Of a stretch of DNA of 64,000 nucleotides, positions 1 through 7,963 are shown piece after piece. Every line of letters starts with the position of its first letter. Position 1 is the stretch's first letter. The notes under the pieces were generated by a model. That model worked only from the letters and a program-made list of their open reading frames with translations, searched no databases and was not told where the DNA came from. This DNA is from Bradyrhizobium sp. 190 (GTDB taxonomy: Bacteria > Pseudomonadota > Alphaproteobacteria > Rhizobiales > Xanthobacteraceae), in NCBI RefSeq assembly GCF_023073415.1, contig NZ_JADPJL010000024.1, positions 186,001-250,000 of the forward strand. Reading direction: 5' to 3'. The position numbers and the translations under genes were made by a program.

Positions 1-406
1 GTTTCATCATATCCGTGTAACAGACGTCCTTGTCCCCCCGCAGGTATACCACCCTCTCGGCCTCCGATCTGGTCTCCTTGATCGCCGTTATCTTGGGCAG
101 GAGCTCGTTGGCCGGAATCAGCGTGTCCCCGAGATAGAGCTCGACGTTCGAGTTGCAGGAACCGCCGGTGCGCTTGACCGACAATGTCAGCGGCGGTGCA
201 TTGGCCGCGAGCGACTTGCCGCCGCTGGCGACGGGCAAATCGATATCGATGGTCGACGTCATCAGCGGCGCCGCCACCATGAAGATGATGAGCAGCACGA
301 GCATCACGTCGACCATCGGCGTGACGTTGATCTCCGCCATCACGGCGGCGCGACGCCGGCCGCGGCGTCCACCACCTCCGGCCGAACCTGCCATGTTCAT
401 CGCCAT
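1..406 (-). CDS. tolR: TolR/ExbD biopolymer transport protein (partial, 3' end outside window)
   Basis: This is the proton-channel accessory subunit of the Tol (or Exb) system, anchored in the inner membrane with a periplasmic domain. About 135 residues are visible before the window edge. A Gly/Arg-rich cytoplasmic leader is followed by the family transmembrane signature AEINVTPMVDVMLVLLIIF (about residues 24-42), with the proton-relay Asp at about residue 33. The periplasmic part then begins with a conserved-looking IDIDLP segment. The first of three in-frame ATGs (406, 400, 394) was chosen as start. It lies 37 bp downstream of tolQ on the same strand, so it is probably cotranscribed. TolR is preferred over ExbD because of the TolQ neighbour and the displaced ybgC at 22987; tolA, tolB and pal would be expected beyond position 1. 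Confidence 0.9.
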   Translation of the reverse strand, partial: MAMNMAGSAGGGGRRGRRRAAVMAEINVTPMVDVMLVLLIIFMVAAPLMTSTIDIDLPVASGGKSLAANAPPLTLSVKRTGGSCNSNVELYLGDTLIPANELLPKITAIKETRSEAERVVYLRGDKDVCYTDMMK

Positions 407-443
407 GATCTTGATCTCACGATGCGCTCGTCATGTGCCGTCC

Positions 444-1157
444 TCACGCCCGCTCGTCGATCTGGCGGGACAGGATGGCGGAAAATTCGTCGGCGAAGCC
501 TTCCAGCCGCTGCGCCTGCCGGTTCACCTCGGACGTGAACTTATTGTAGAAAATGGTCGCCGGGATGGCGGCGATGAGACCGATAGCGGTCGCAAACAGC
601 GCTTCCGCAATGCCGGGCGCCACCACCGCGAGCGACGTATTTTTCGAGGCCGCGATCGACTGGAAGCTCGACATGATGCCCCAAACGGTTCCGAACAGGC
701 CCACAAACGGCCCGGCCGACCCGACGGTCGCCAGCACCAGGAGCCTTCGTTCCAGCCGCTCGACCTCGCGGGCGATGGAGACGTTCATCACCTTCTCGAT
801 CCGCATCTGCAGACCGGCAAAGGAGCGTGTCTGGCTCTCGAACGAGCGCTTCCACTCGCGCATGGCCGCGACGAAACAGGCCGCCATCGACTGCGTCGGT
901 TTGGCCGACAGCGCGCGATAAAGTTCCTCGATCGATTGACCCGACCAGAAGGCCTGCTCGAAGCGGTCCATGGCGCGCTTGGTGCGGCCATAGAGGAAAA
1001 TCTTGTCGATCGCGATCGCCCAGACCCAGACCGAGCAGGCCAGGAGTCCCATCATGACCGTTTTCACGACCCAATGGGCCTGCATAAACAGCGCAATCAG
1101 CGACACGTCAGCGGAGACCAACGGCAGGGCTGCCGGAGCCACGTCGGCGGGATTCAT
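444..1157 (-). CDS. tolQ: Tol-Pal system proton channel protein TolQ
   Basis: TolQ is the MotA/TolQ/ExbB-family inner-membrane protein that with TolR forms the proton-driven motor used for outer-membrane invagination at division. The protein has 237 residues, normal for the family. A first membrane segment lies at about residues 33-52 (VVKTVMMGLLACSVWVWAIA). The conserved pair of helices follows at about 140-200, with the family-typical FVGLFGTVWGIMSSF segment and the GIAEALFATAIGLIAAIPA segment. The tolR/exbD gene follows after 37 bp. Upstream there is more than 1 kb of repeat-rich non-coding DNA instead of the ybgC gene that normally precedes tolQ. Homology is clear; TolQ rather than ExbB rests on sequence style and context. 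Confidence 0.92.
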   Translation of the reverse strand: MNPADVAPAALPLVSADVSLIALFMQAHWVVKTVMMGLLACSVWVWAIAIDKIFLYGRTKRAMDRFEQAFWSGQSIEELYRALSAKPTQSMAACFVAAMREWKRSFESQTRSFAGLQMRIEKVMNVSIAREVERLERRLLVLATVGSAGPFVGLFGTVWGIMSSFQSIAASKNTSLAVVAPGIAEALFATAIGLIAAIPATIFYNKFTSEVNRQAQRLEGFADEFSAILSRQIDERA

Positions 1158-1554
1158 GGGCGGTATCCTCTCAACGCAAGTGTCCCTATTTCCTCCGGGA
1201 GCAATCGGCTGCCGGTACCACAGCCGCGCGTCGGGCGCGGCGTCATGCGCCAGCGCGAGAGCTCTCTTGGTGTCGCATGGGGGGCCCGCCGAAAGCCGGG
1301 TCCTGCTTCCCCTGCCAACATGTCAAAACGAGGGCTATCAGCGCGTCATTCCGTCCCTAACCAGACGCTAAGCTTGGTTAACTTTAGGTTACCAAAGGGG
1401 AATCCGACTGCCGGAAATCGAGGCAGGCCGGGCGGTTAAGGGGCCCGGGGTCCGGGTTCCATGCCCGGGAAGTGGTGCCCGGCGGGTCGCCTGGCCCTTC
1501 CAGACGGCCGCTTAGCGGGCCTCAGGTGGGGGTGAGCGAGGCCAGTTCTCTCCA

Positions 1555-1672
1555 CGTCATTGCGAGCCAACGGGTCGGCGCGAAGCGCCGCCCGATGACA
1601 GGCTCCGTGAAGCAATCCATTCTTTCCGTGCACGAGGTGACAATGGATTGCTTCGCTTCGCTCGCAATGACG
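1555..1672. repeat. Palindromic intergenic repeat, CATTGCGAG family
   Basis: The two ends (1555-1566 and 1661-1672) are perfect 12-bp inverted repeats. Inside, 1609-1620 pairs with 1643-1654. The same family recurs after rpmE at 63171-63248, so this is a dispersed REP-like element. Confidence 0.85.
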
Positions 1673-2098
1673 GTGGATATAGTTTCGCCTTCTCGCGGCG
1701 CATTGCGTCCGAGGTTTGCATCTTCGTTTGCCCTCCTGAACTTAGAGGGCGCAGGGAAGACCGGGTGCACGCTGCACCCGCGGTCTCGTGTGCAATTTGC
1801 GCGTAAGAAGACGCACACGAGCATACAGGTTCAGCGGAAACACTCCGGCCTTCCCTGCGCAATGGCTTTACGGCTTACTTCGAGCTCTCCCCGGTGAACG
1901 GCTCTTTTGCCACCGTCGCCCGTGAGAGGCGTGCCTCTCGCGAACTTAGCGCCAGCACCGCGGCGTCAGGACCACACGACTTCGCCGTACGCTTCAGGCG
2001 CGTACGTCTCGCGCCATTCACGTCCATCGCATCTCACCGCACGTTCGTGACGATGGCCAACGCCCCTCATCTGCCGTGAGACGCGCGGAGTTACGCGG

Positions 2099-2160
2099 GT
2101 GATTTGCCCGACAACGGAAGCGGAATATTTTTGCAATCGAGACTGGACCGGGCAAATCAC
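2099..2160. repeat. Inverted repeat downstream of cysE
   Basis: GTGATTTGCCCG at 2099-2110 is perfectly inverted at 2149-2160, giving a 12-bp stem with a 38-nt loop. It may act as a transcription end for cysE or be part of the adjacent repeat. There is no T-run, so a classical terminator is not supported. Confidence 0.55.
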
Positions 2161-2211
2161 GTTGAAAGCGCTACGAAAATTCGCGCGCAGACGCAAACGG
2201 GGCCGTTTCGC

Positions 2212-2985
2212 TCAGGCGGAAACGCTTGGCTTCGGGCAATTGGTCAACCGCGCGGGAACGCCGACGGCGGTGCAGCCGGGCGGCACGTCATGTTCGACGA
2301 CAGCGCCGGCGCCGATCTTGGCGTAATCGCCGACGCTGACGCCGCCGAGAATGGTCGCGCCGGCGCTCAGCAAAACGCCTTTGCCGATTTTCGGAGCGCG
2401 GTCCGGCTCCGAATGTTTGCGGCCGATGGTGACGTTCTGCAGGATCGTCACCCCGTCGCCGATTACGGCGAAGGCGCCGATGATGATGCCGGTGGCGTGA
2501 TCGAGAAACACCGCCGTTCCGATCGATGCGGACGGATGAATGCTGACCTGAAGCTGATCGGAAGACAGGCTTTGCAACAGCAGCGCGAGATCGGTGCGGC
2601 GCTGACGCCAGAGCCAGTTGGAGACGCGCCAAGCCTGCAGCGCGACGTAGCCCTTGAAGTTCAGGAGCGGAGGCAGCAGCGTCGTCGTCGCGGGATCGTG
2701 AACGGCGATGCTCTGCAGATCGCGGCTCGCCGCATCGATCAGATCGGGCGCGCCAGCGAAGGCGTCGCGGGCGAGCTGCGCAAACCGCGCGCGATCCGCC
2801 GGACTCCTGCCGAGCCGCTCGCCGATCTGGTGCGCCAGCGCGTGAGCGAAATCAGGATGAACGAGAATAGCTGACGATAGCGCCGCGCCGAATACCGGGT
2901 CGCGCGCCACGGCGCTTTCCGCTTCACGCCGGATCGTTCGCCAGAGCTGATCGACAGCAATTTCATTCTGGATCATGACAGCCAC
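2212..2985 (-). CDS. cysE: Serine O-acetyltransferase
   Basis: CysE makes O-acetyl-L-serine from L-serine and acetyl-CoA, the first step of cysteine synthesis, in the cytoplasm. The 257-residue protein has the alpha-helical N-terminal SATase domain (about 10-145). The left-handed parallel beta-helix of hexapeptide repeats follows (about 150-240), including the family block HPSASIGTAVFLDHATGIIIG with its catalytic DH pair. Later turns VTILQNVTIG and KIGKGVLLSAGATILG are also visible. Length is at the short end of the range for CysE. It stands alone: gene-poor DNA lies downstream, and the DUF1330 gene ends 71 bp upstream. Function is secure by homology; no regulatory site was recognised. Confidence 0.93.
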   Translation of the reverse strand: MAVMIQNEIAVDQLWRTIRREAESAVARDPVFGAALSSAILVHPDFAHALAHQIGERLGRSPADRARFAQLARDAFAGAPDLIDAASRDLQSIAVHDPATTTLLPPLLNFKGYVALQAWRVSNWLWRQRRTDLALLLQSLSSDQLQVSIHPSASIGTAVFLDHATGIIIGAFAVIGDGVTILQNVTIGRKHSEPDRAPKIGKGVLLSAGATILGGVSVGDYAKIGAGAVVEHDVPPGCTAVGVPARLTNCPKPSVSA

Positions 2986-3056
2986 TTCGGATTAGCGCGT
3001 CCGGATAATATAGACCGGCCGCGACACGGCGCCATCAGGTACGGTTCGAAAAAGCT

Positions 3057-3440
3057 TCACTGCGAAACGCCATCTACCGCGAAAATTCGGAAACTGCCGT
3101 GTTTTTCGCCGACCGCGCGGGCTTTGCTGTATTCGGGCGAATGGCGCCACTTCGTCATTTGCTCCATGGAGTCCCATTGAACCAGGACGACACGTCCCTT
3201 CGGCGGCTCACCGTCAATCGACACCCCGCTTCCTCCCCCGAGATATCGTCCCCCGTGAACTTTAAGACTCTCACGCGCGAGCGGAGCGAACTCCTGCGCA
3301 AATCCCTGGGGGTTCCTGACAGTGTTGTCTTCGATCATATAGACAGGAGGTTTTGCCTGCGCGTGGATTGAATTGACGCCAAACGCGCCGATGCCGATGC
3401 CGGCTACCAGCGCCGAGACTGCCGCGAATGAAGTTTTCAC
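3057..3440 (-). CDS. DUF1330-family exported protein
   Basis: A 127-residue protein with an N-terminal signal peptide (about residues 1-27, cleavage after IHAQA) followed by a DUF1330 dimeric ferredoxin-like domain. The motifs GGRYLGGGS and VLVQWDSMEQMTKWRHSPEY are typical of that family. DUF1330 proteins are small alpha/beta barrels related to ABM monooxygenases and have no settled reaction. The start is GTG, chosen because an AGGAG Shine-Dalgarno sits 7 bp upstream. It is the last gene of a minus-strand run (6137 to 3057) of small enzymes, most of them with export signals, and lies 30 bp after the ABM gene. A periplasmic role in processing small aromatic or quinone compounds is an inference from the neighbours. 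Confidence 0.8.
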   Translation of the reverse strand: MKTSFAAVSALVAGIGIGAFGVNSIHAQAKPPVYMIEDNTVRNPQGFAQEFAPLARESLKVHGGRYLGGGSGVSIDGEPPKGRVVLVQWDSMEQMTKWRHSPEYSKARAVGEKHGSFRIFAVDGVSQ

Positions 3441-3470
3441 TGTTTGTCTCCTGCAGGCGAAGCCCCGCGA

Positions 3471-3863
3471 TTATTTCGATTTAGCGCCTAGCATGATGGG
3501 CGCGCTTTGCACGAGCTTGAGCGACGTCACCATCTTCTCCGTTGTGGCCTTGTATTTCCTGAAATGTTCGGATGCGAGATGCGATCGATAGGCATCCACG
3601 TCGCGATAGATTTCGAAGACCTTGACGCGAGCAGGATTGTCCTTGTCCGACACAGCGTAAAGGACCAGAACACCCGGCTCCATGCGAATAGCCGCTTCGA
3701 TCTGCTCTTGTACCGCAGCCCTGTATGCCTCCAGCTGCACCGGGTCGATCTCGATCTCCGCTACCTGCACGTACTGTTCATTCGCCTGCTGTGCGACGGC
3801 GCCACCGCCGAACGTTGCAGCCAGCACGGATGCGCCGAAAACGAAAAGCTGTTTGGTATTCAT
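3471..3863 (-). CDS. Exported ABM-domain (putative quinol) monooxygenase
   Basis: The 130-residue protein has a signal peptide (residues 1-25, ending VAQQA) and an antibiotic-biosynthesis-monooxygenase (ABM) fold. Visible ABM features are the early strand VQVAEIEIDP, EPGVLVLYAVSDKDNP, then FEIYRDVDAYRSHLASEHF with its conserved His, as in YgiN/LsrG-type proteins. Such proteins act cofactor-free on quinols or similar small molecules. Its ATG overlaps the stop of the upstream RibD-like gene (ATGA, 3860-3863), indicating translational coupling. The exact substrate is unknown. Confidence 0.8.
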   Translation of the reverse strand: MNTKQLFVFGASVLAATFGGGAVAQQANEQYVQVAEIEIDPVQLEAYRAAVQEQIEAAIRMEPGVLVLYAVSDKDNPARVKVFEIYRDVDAYRSHLASEHFRKYKATTEKMVTSLKLVQSAPIMLGAKSK

Positions 3864-4594
3864 CGTCCGCTCCCGACAGGCGCGATAAGGCTTTCAGCGT
3901 TATGCAGCTTGTAGCGAAGCCAGATCGCTCCGCCCTCAAGGAGCCCATGGCTCTCGAGCGTCATCGACCCCAGCGGCGCCGACCGACCGGCACTTTCCTC
4001 CAGTGAATCAAAGATGCTCGGCGCGCCCTTTGCCCCGTCGACTGCGGGGCACTGGATCAGGCTGATTTCATCGACGAGGCCCGCCCGCAGGAACGCGCCG
4101 TTGGAGACGCCGCCTCCTTCCAGGATCAAGCGCTTCACGCCGAGTTCGCGATTCAGAATTTCGAGCGTCAAGCCTAGATCGAGTTCCGTCTCACGCGCGA
4201 AGAAATAGGACACGCCCTCGCTGCGCAGGCCGGCCAAATGCGCGTCCGAAACTTTCTCGGAAACAGCGACGACGATTGGATCGCCGCCGATGTCCGAGCG
4301 GCCCCAGACGATCTTGCCATTCGCATCCAGCACGACCCCGTAGGCCTTCGCATCGCGACGAGCGAACCAGGCCTGACGGGAAATGCTCTCCGAGGTCGAT
4401 ACGGGATACGTCTTGCCCTTGGCAAACTCTTGGCCGGTGACGCGGCCGACGAGCCAGGCGTCCCCGTCAAGTTCGTCGTGCAACCTCTCGAACAAACCTG
4501 CGGCGACGGTATTCTCCGGCCGCCAGCGACTGAGCAGCGTGCGGCCGTCGACGCTCGCGCACATGTGGCAGATTACGTATGGCTTCATTTCCAA
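3860..4594 (-). CDS. RibD C-terminal domain (dihydrofolate reductase-like) protein
   Basis: This 244-residue protein belongs to the pyrimidine reductase/RibD C-terminal superfamily. It opens with VICHMCASVDGRTLLSRW and carries the NADPH-site pattern LILEGGGVSNGAFLRAGLVDE (about 175-195), followed by DEISLIQCPAVDGAKGAPSIF. Members are NADPH-dependent reductases; free-standing ones outside riboflavin clusters have undefined substrates. No deaminase domain is present, so this is not RibD itself. It has no signal peptide, unlike several neighbours, and its stop overlaps the start of the ABM gene. The cupin gene is 14 bp upstream. Confidence 0.82.
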   Translation of the reverse strand: MEMKPYVICHMCASVDGRTLLSRWRPENTVAAGLFERLHDELDGDAWLVGRVTGQEFAKGKTYPVSTSESISRQAWFARRDAKAYGVVLDANGKIVWGRSDIGGDPIVVAVSEKVSDAHLAGLRSEGVSYFFARETELDLGLTLEILNRELGVKRLILEGGGVSNGAFLRAGLVDEISLIQCPAVDGAKGAPSIFDSLEESAGRSAPLGSMTLESHGLLEGGAIWLRYKLHNAESLIAPVGSGR

Positions 4595-4608
4595 TCTCCG
4601 AACGGACT

Positions 4609-5094
4609 TTACATCCGGTATTGGTCATCGCTGACCTTTTCCATCCAGTCGACGTTCTTGCCGTCGATCGATTCCTGGACCGCGATGTGAGTCATCGCCG
4701 TAGTCGGCGTCGCACCATGCCAATGCTTGAGGCCAGGCTGAAACCACACGACGTCGCCAGCGCGGACCTCCTCGATCGCTCCTCCTTCACGCTGCACCCA
4801 GCCGAGACCCGAGGTGAGAATCAAAGTCTGTCCGAGCGGATGCGTATGCCACGCCGTCCGGGCTCCGGGCTCAAAGGTGACGCTGCCGGCCCCTGCGCGA
4901 GCTGGTTCCGGAGCCTGGAAGAGCGGGTCAATCCGGACCGATCCGCTGAACCATTCGGCCGGCCCTTTGCGAGACGGCTGCGAACCTGCGCGCTTGATAT
5001 CCATGGTCAACTCCTTCGATCGAACTAGGCTTGCGTGAAAATTCGCGAGTATGGCCACGCCGCCTGCGACGAGTACGTTTCTGCGCGTCAGCAT
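4609..5094 (-). CDS. Cupin-domain protein with alternative starts (Tat-type leader or cytosolic form)
   Basis: A single cupin domain occupies about residues 50-150, with the metal-ligand pattern AWHTHPLGQTLILTSG (His-x-His and Gln in motif 1) and FQPGLKHWHGA in motif 2. From the first ATG (5094) the protein has 161 residues and a twin-arginine-like leader, LTRRNVLVAGGVAILANF. A second ATG at 5004 (MDIKRAG) has a much better Shine-Dalgarno (AAGGAG, 6 bp) and would give a 131-residue cytosolic protein. Cupins with carboxymuconolactone decarboxylase partners are common, but the substrate is unknown. It is spaced 12 bp from the tautomerase gene, so it belongs to the same operon. Confidence 0.82.
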   Translation of the reverse strand: MLTRRNVLVAGGVAILANFHASLVRSKELTMDIKRAGSQPSRKGPAEWFSGSVRIDPLFQAPEPARAGAGSVTFEPGARTAWHTHPLGQTLILTSGLGWVQREGGAIEEVRAGDVVWFQPGLKHWHGATPTTAMTHIAVQESIDGKNVDWMEKVSDDQYRM

Positions 5095-5106
5095 CGTTCT
5101 GTTCCG

Positions 5107-5337
5107 TCAGAGAGGATCATAGCCAGGCTTCTTGTAGATCGTTTCCGGCTTGCCAAGGATGTCGGGCCCGAAGACCCTCTCCGCCCAATCCTTCGGTTTG
5201 ACATCCTCGATCGCGACCGAGACCGATTCCTCACCAAGCTTCAGCGTGTCCGTCACCGCGCAGGTGACAGCGTCCGCAAGCAGCGCCTTCTGCTGCTCCG
5301 ACCTGCCGGAATAGAGTTTGACGATGACGTGCGGCAT
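5107..5337 (-). CDS. 4-oxalocrotonate tautomerase-family protein
   Basis: A 76-residue protein starting MPHVIVKLYSGRSEQQK. Proline directly after the initiator is the catalytic base of the tautomerase superfamily once Met is removed. The remainder (VSVAIEDVKPKDWAERVFGPDI) matches the small 4-OT-like subfamily with an extended C-terminus. Such enzymes interconvert enol and keto forms of unsaturated acids in aromatic catabolism. The gene is 14 bp from the CMD gene and 12 bp from the cupin gene. It has no leader, so it is cytosolic while several neighbours are exported. Confidence 0.85.
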   Translation of the reverse strand: MPHVIVKLYSGRSEQQKALLADAVTCAVTDTLKLGEESVSVAIEDVKPKDWAERVFGPDILGKPETIYKKPGYDPL

Positions 5338-5351
5338 TACCGGTCCCTCGA

Positions 5352-6137
5352 TCAGCGCGGGCGCTTTTCAAAGACGTCCTTGAAGACGGGAGCAGCGGAG
5401 AATGCGTTCGGCCAGCCGGCGTAAAAGGCAAGATGCCCCACCGTCTCGCCGGCCTGTTCCTGCGTCAACCCGTTATCCATTGCCCGGTTCAGGTGATAGG
5501 TGATCTGCGCGACCTGCCCCGTCGCGACGAGGGCGCTGACGGTGACAAGGCTTCGATCCCGCGGCGCCAATTCGGGCCGCAGCCAGAGATCGCGAAACAG
5601 CACGTCCGTCGTGTACTGGACGAGACTAGGCGTCACCTTACCGAACTGCTGCTCGACGCGGGTGGCGCGCTGCGCCTCGGAGGCCTCGTCGAGGGGAAGC
5701 ATCGAACCGGAAGCCGGCGGCAGTTGGTCGGGCCCGATGCTGCGAGCCTTGAACACTTCCCTGGCGATGGGGACCGCGCCCATGGCGTTGGCCCAGCCGG
5801 TATAGAAAGCGAGGTGGGTAATGATCTCAGACACTTCGGCCGGCTTCACACCATTGTGGAGCGCGAGGTCGAGATAATACGGCAGTTCGACGCGCTGATC
5901 GCGGGCGATCAGGGCCGAGATCGTGACGATGCTTCGGTCGCGCGGCGAAAGACCCGGACGCTTCCAGAGATCCCCCTGCACAGCACCCTGCGCATATTTC
6001 TCGAGGGCGGGCGCGACGGCCCGGATATCTTCCAGCATCGGCATTGGCTTTGTTCCTTCGGCGTTTGTCTTCACGCCTTGGGCTGAGGCCGGCGCGACCA
6101 GACAGAGCGACAGGACGGTTGCAGCGAGCATTCTCAT
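5352..6137 (-). CDS. Exported double-domain carboxymuconolactone decarboxylase-family protein
   Basis: The 261-residue protein has a signal peptide (about 1-19, ending ASAQG) and two CMD/AhpD-type domains (about 40-140 and 160-255). Each carries the family core: SPRDRSIVTISALIARDQ... in the first and APRDRSLVTVSALVATGQ... in the second, followed by EVSEIITHLAFYTGWANA and ETVGHLAFYAGWPNA. Cys-based AhpD catalytic pairs are absent, so peroxidase activity is unlikely; a decarboxylase or binding role is possible. It is the first gene of the operon and faces the divergent LysR gene at 6341, which probably controls it. Confidence 0.87.
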   Translation of the reverse strand: MRMLAATVLSLCLVAPASAQGVKTNAEGTKPMPMLEDIRAVAPALEKYAQGAVQGDLWKRPGLSPRDRSIVTISALIARDQRVELPYYLDLALHNGVKPAEVSEIITHLAFYTGWANAMGAVPIAREVFKARSIGPDQLPPASGSMLPLDEASEAQRATRVEQQFGKVTPSLVQYTTDVLFRDLWLRPELAPRDRSLVTVSALVATGQVAQITYHLNRAMDNGLTQEQAGETVGHLAFYAGWPNAFSAAPVFKDVFEKRPR

Positions 6138-6310
6138 CGAAATCTTCCTTCGCGATTGACGACAGCGCCAGCAATGGGCGGCAACGGCGGGCCGCGGAGA
6201 ACATCGGCAGGGCCGAGCGGACCAGACGCCCCGCGCAAGCCGCAGTTTCTTCGGACGACGCCTTCGATCAAAATCTAAGGCTTCCAGAGGTCAGGGATTA
6301 GGTGATAGAA

Positions 6311-6326
6311 AATAAATAGAATTATT
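6311..6326. promoter_or_regulatory. AT-rich inverted repeat in the LysR/CMD divergent spacer
   Basis: AATAA-N6-TTATT lies within a striking AT-rich patch (6301-6330) in otherwise GC-rich DNA, just ahead of the LysR start and 174 bp from the divergent operon start. It is a plausible LysR-type binding or promoter region; this is inferred from position and symmetry only. Confidence 0.35.
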
Positions 6327-6340
6327 AGAGAGGCTTATGA

Positions 6341-7234
6341 ATGGACCGGGAGAACGCCAGCGATCTCCTCGTCTTCCTGGCGGTCGCGCGAGAGCGCAGC
6401 TTCACCAGGGCGGCGGCAAAGCTCGGCATGTCCCAATCCGCTCTCAGTCAAATCGTGCGCAATCTGGAGGAGCGGCTCGGCGTGCGCTTGCTCAACCGCA
6501 CAACGCGGAGTGTTGCACCGACGCAGGCCGGCGACCGCCTCCTCCAGCACGTCGGTCCGAAGTTCGACGAAATGGACATCGAACTGACCGCCCTGGGAGA
6601 ACTGCGCGAGAAACCCGCCGGCAATATCCGGATCACGGCCACGGAGCATGCCGCGCAGGCAATCCTGTTGCCTGCACTGGCCAAGATCCTGCCGAAGTAT
6701 CGGGACATCAGGGTGGAGGTCATCGTCGACTACGGTCTCGCCAACATCGTGGCTCAACGCTACGACGCGGGCATTCGTCCCGGCGAATTGGTCGAGAAGG
6801 ACATGATTGCGGTGCGCGTCGGTCCGGATCTGCGGATGGCGGTCGTCGGCGCGCCTTCTTATTTTGCCGGCCGGAAGAAACCGCGCACGCCTCGGGATCT
6901 CACCGAACACGATTGTCTCAATCTGCGCCTTCCGACGCACGGCGGCCTCTACGCCTGGGAGTTCGAAAAGGACGGACGTGCGCTGAACGTCCGGGTCGAC
7001 GGTCAGCTTGTCTTCAACGGCGCCGGCCCACTGTTGACGGCGTCGTTGAACGGCTTCGGCCTGGCTTACCTGATGGAAAGCAATGTGCAGCCGTACATCT
7101 CCGAAGGGCGGCTCGTCCGGGTGCTCTCGGACTGGTGCCCGCCGTTCTCAGGCTATCATCTGTACTATCCGAGCCGGCGCCAGCCCTCGCCCGCGTTCGC
7201 CCTTCTCGTCGATGCTCTTCGGTATCGACGTTGA
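6341..7234 (+). CDS. LysR-family transcriptional regulator
   Basis: A 297-residue LTTR. The N-terminal winged helix covers about residues 5-65, with RSFTRAAAKLGMSQSALSQI as recognition region and RLGVRLLNRTTRSV as wing. The effector domain extends from about 90 to 295. The order and sequence (NASDLLVFLAVARERSF, TEHAAQAILLPALAKILPKY, GAGPLLTASLNGFGLAYLME) match the DsdC/PecT-like subgroup common in proteobacteria. It is divergent from the CMD-tautomerase-cupin operon, the standard arrangement for an LTTR and its target. A GAGAGG Shine-Dalgarno precedes ATG 6341. The effector is unknown. Confidence 0.9.
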   Translation: MDRENASDLLVFLAVARERSFTRAAAKLGMSQSALSQIVRNLEERLGVRLLNRTTRSVAPTQAGDRLLQHVGPKFDEMDIELTALGELREKPAGNIRITATEHAAQAILLPALAKILPKYRDIRVEVIVDYGLANIVAQRYDAGIRPGELVEKDMIAVRVGPDLRMAVVGAPSYFAGRKKPRTPRDLTEHDCLNLRLPTHGGLYAWEFEKDGRALNVRVDGQLVFNGAGPLLTASLNGFGLAYLMESNVQPYISEGRLVRVLSDWCPPFSGYHLYYPSRRQPSPAFALLVDALRYRR

Positions 7235-7369
7235 GATGGCTGGCATCGCCAAGCGATAGCCTGCAAAAACAAACCGCCCACCTGCTTTCGCAGATGGGCG
7301 GCTGTATCCGCCGTCAGGCATCATGGGGGCATCACGCCTGAGGCTGAACTCACTCGCGACGCTATTCGC

Positions 7370-7855
7370 TTAGCCCTGCTGCGGCTGGTCGTTCGGCGGG
7401 GTCGGACGCGGCTTGTGCTGCGCCATGAACTGGTCGAACTCTTCCTTGTCCTTGGCGTGACGCAGGCGATCGAGGAAATTCCTGAACTCGACCTGCTCTT
7501 CCTCGAGCCGGCGCAGGGTTTCCATGCGGTACTCGTCGAAGGCGCGGTTGCCGCTCGTGGGCGGGCCGAAGCCGAAGCCGCCAAAGCCGCGGCTCTCCAT
7601 GCGGTTACGCATCCGGTCCATCTTGTACTGCATCCGCTCCATCTTGTTCTGCCAGCGATCTCCGTGACTCCAGCAACCCATTTTTCTGCTCCCTAGTGTG
7701 AAAAAGAGAAGGGCAAGGCCGATCGGCCACCAGATGATGAAGCCGAGGATGGTCACCGCGATCCAGCCGGGGTGCCAGGGACTATCAAGCATACGCGGGC
7801 GATAGTTCTCTTCCGTCGGGCCGCGCCATCGATTGACATCTGCGGTGTAGGCCAT
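7370..7855 (-). CDS. DUF2852 membrane protein
   Basis: A DUF2852 protein of 161 residues, found mainly in Rhizobiales. One hydrophobic segment, HPGWIAVTILGFIIWWPIGLA (about residues 28-48), is followed by a Met/Arg-rich stretch with coiled-coil character and a conserved tail (FDEYRMETLRRLEEEQVEF...FDQFMAQHK). The start at 7855 was preferred over upstream ATGs at 7867 and 7879 because GGAGAG sits 4 bp before it. A perfect 19-bp palindrome (7890-7908) lies immediately upstream, matched by one over the start of the neighbouring tetR gene, so the gene is probably under that repressor. The function of DUF2852 is not known. Confidence 0.85.
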   Translation of the reverse strand: MAYTADVNRWRGPTEENYRPRMLDSPWHPGWIAVTILGFIIWWPIGLALLFFTLGSRKMGCWSHGDRWQNKMERMQYKMDRMRNRMESRGFGGFGFGPPTSGNRAFDEYRMETLRRLEEEQVEFRNFLDRLRHAKDKEEFDQFMAQHKPRPTPPNDQPQQG

Positions 7856-7889
7856 TTCCCTCTCCATGACGGCGATCACGCCGTTGTGA

Positions 7890-7908
7890 ATGTAAATAAC
7901 ATTTACAT
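7890..7908. promoter_or_regulatory. Putative TetR operator upstream of DUF2852
   Basis: Perfect inverted repeat with core TGTAAAT-AAC-ATTTACA (7891-7907). It aligns at 12 of 17 positions with the palindrome over the tetR start (8674-8690), which suggests one regulator binds both. Confidence 0.7.
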
Positions 7909-7963
7909 ACCTAAACCATCCCGCGTTTTTGTCAAGCGCGCGGCTCGCCGCACCTTCGAAAAA

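Larger units (their letters stand above)
1158..2211. other. Gene-free, repeat-rich intergenic stretch upstream of tolQ
   Basis: No convincing gene was found on either strand. The stretch holds a palindromic repeat (1555-1672), a long GC-rich segment of low coding character around 1700-2060, and a 12-bp perfect inverted repeat (2099-2110 with 2149-2160) that could terminate cysE-side transcription. The short open frames here have Arg/Ser-rich translations typical of antisense or non-coding GC-rich DNA. I infer that 1700-2090 is a dispersed non-coding repeat of the kind common in Bradyrhizobium, but could not test this. Confidence 0.6.

Noticed and set aside
153..1439. 428-codon plus-strand frame over tolR and tolQ
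   Set aside because: Arg/His-rich translation without any family pattern; it is the antisense of the clear tolQ and tolR genes.
1555..1672. CRISPR-like repeat array
   Set aside because: The inverted elements are single palindromes, not regularly spaced direct repeats with unique spacers; no cas gene is present.
5352..6137. AhpD-type peroxidase
   Set aside because: The CMD domains lack the Cys-x-x-Cys pair that AhpD uses.
6337..7341. 334-codon plus-strand frame over the LysR gene
   Set aside because: It overlaps the complete LysR gene in another frame and its translation is Arg-rich with no known motif.
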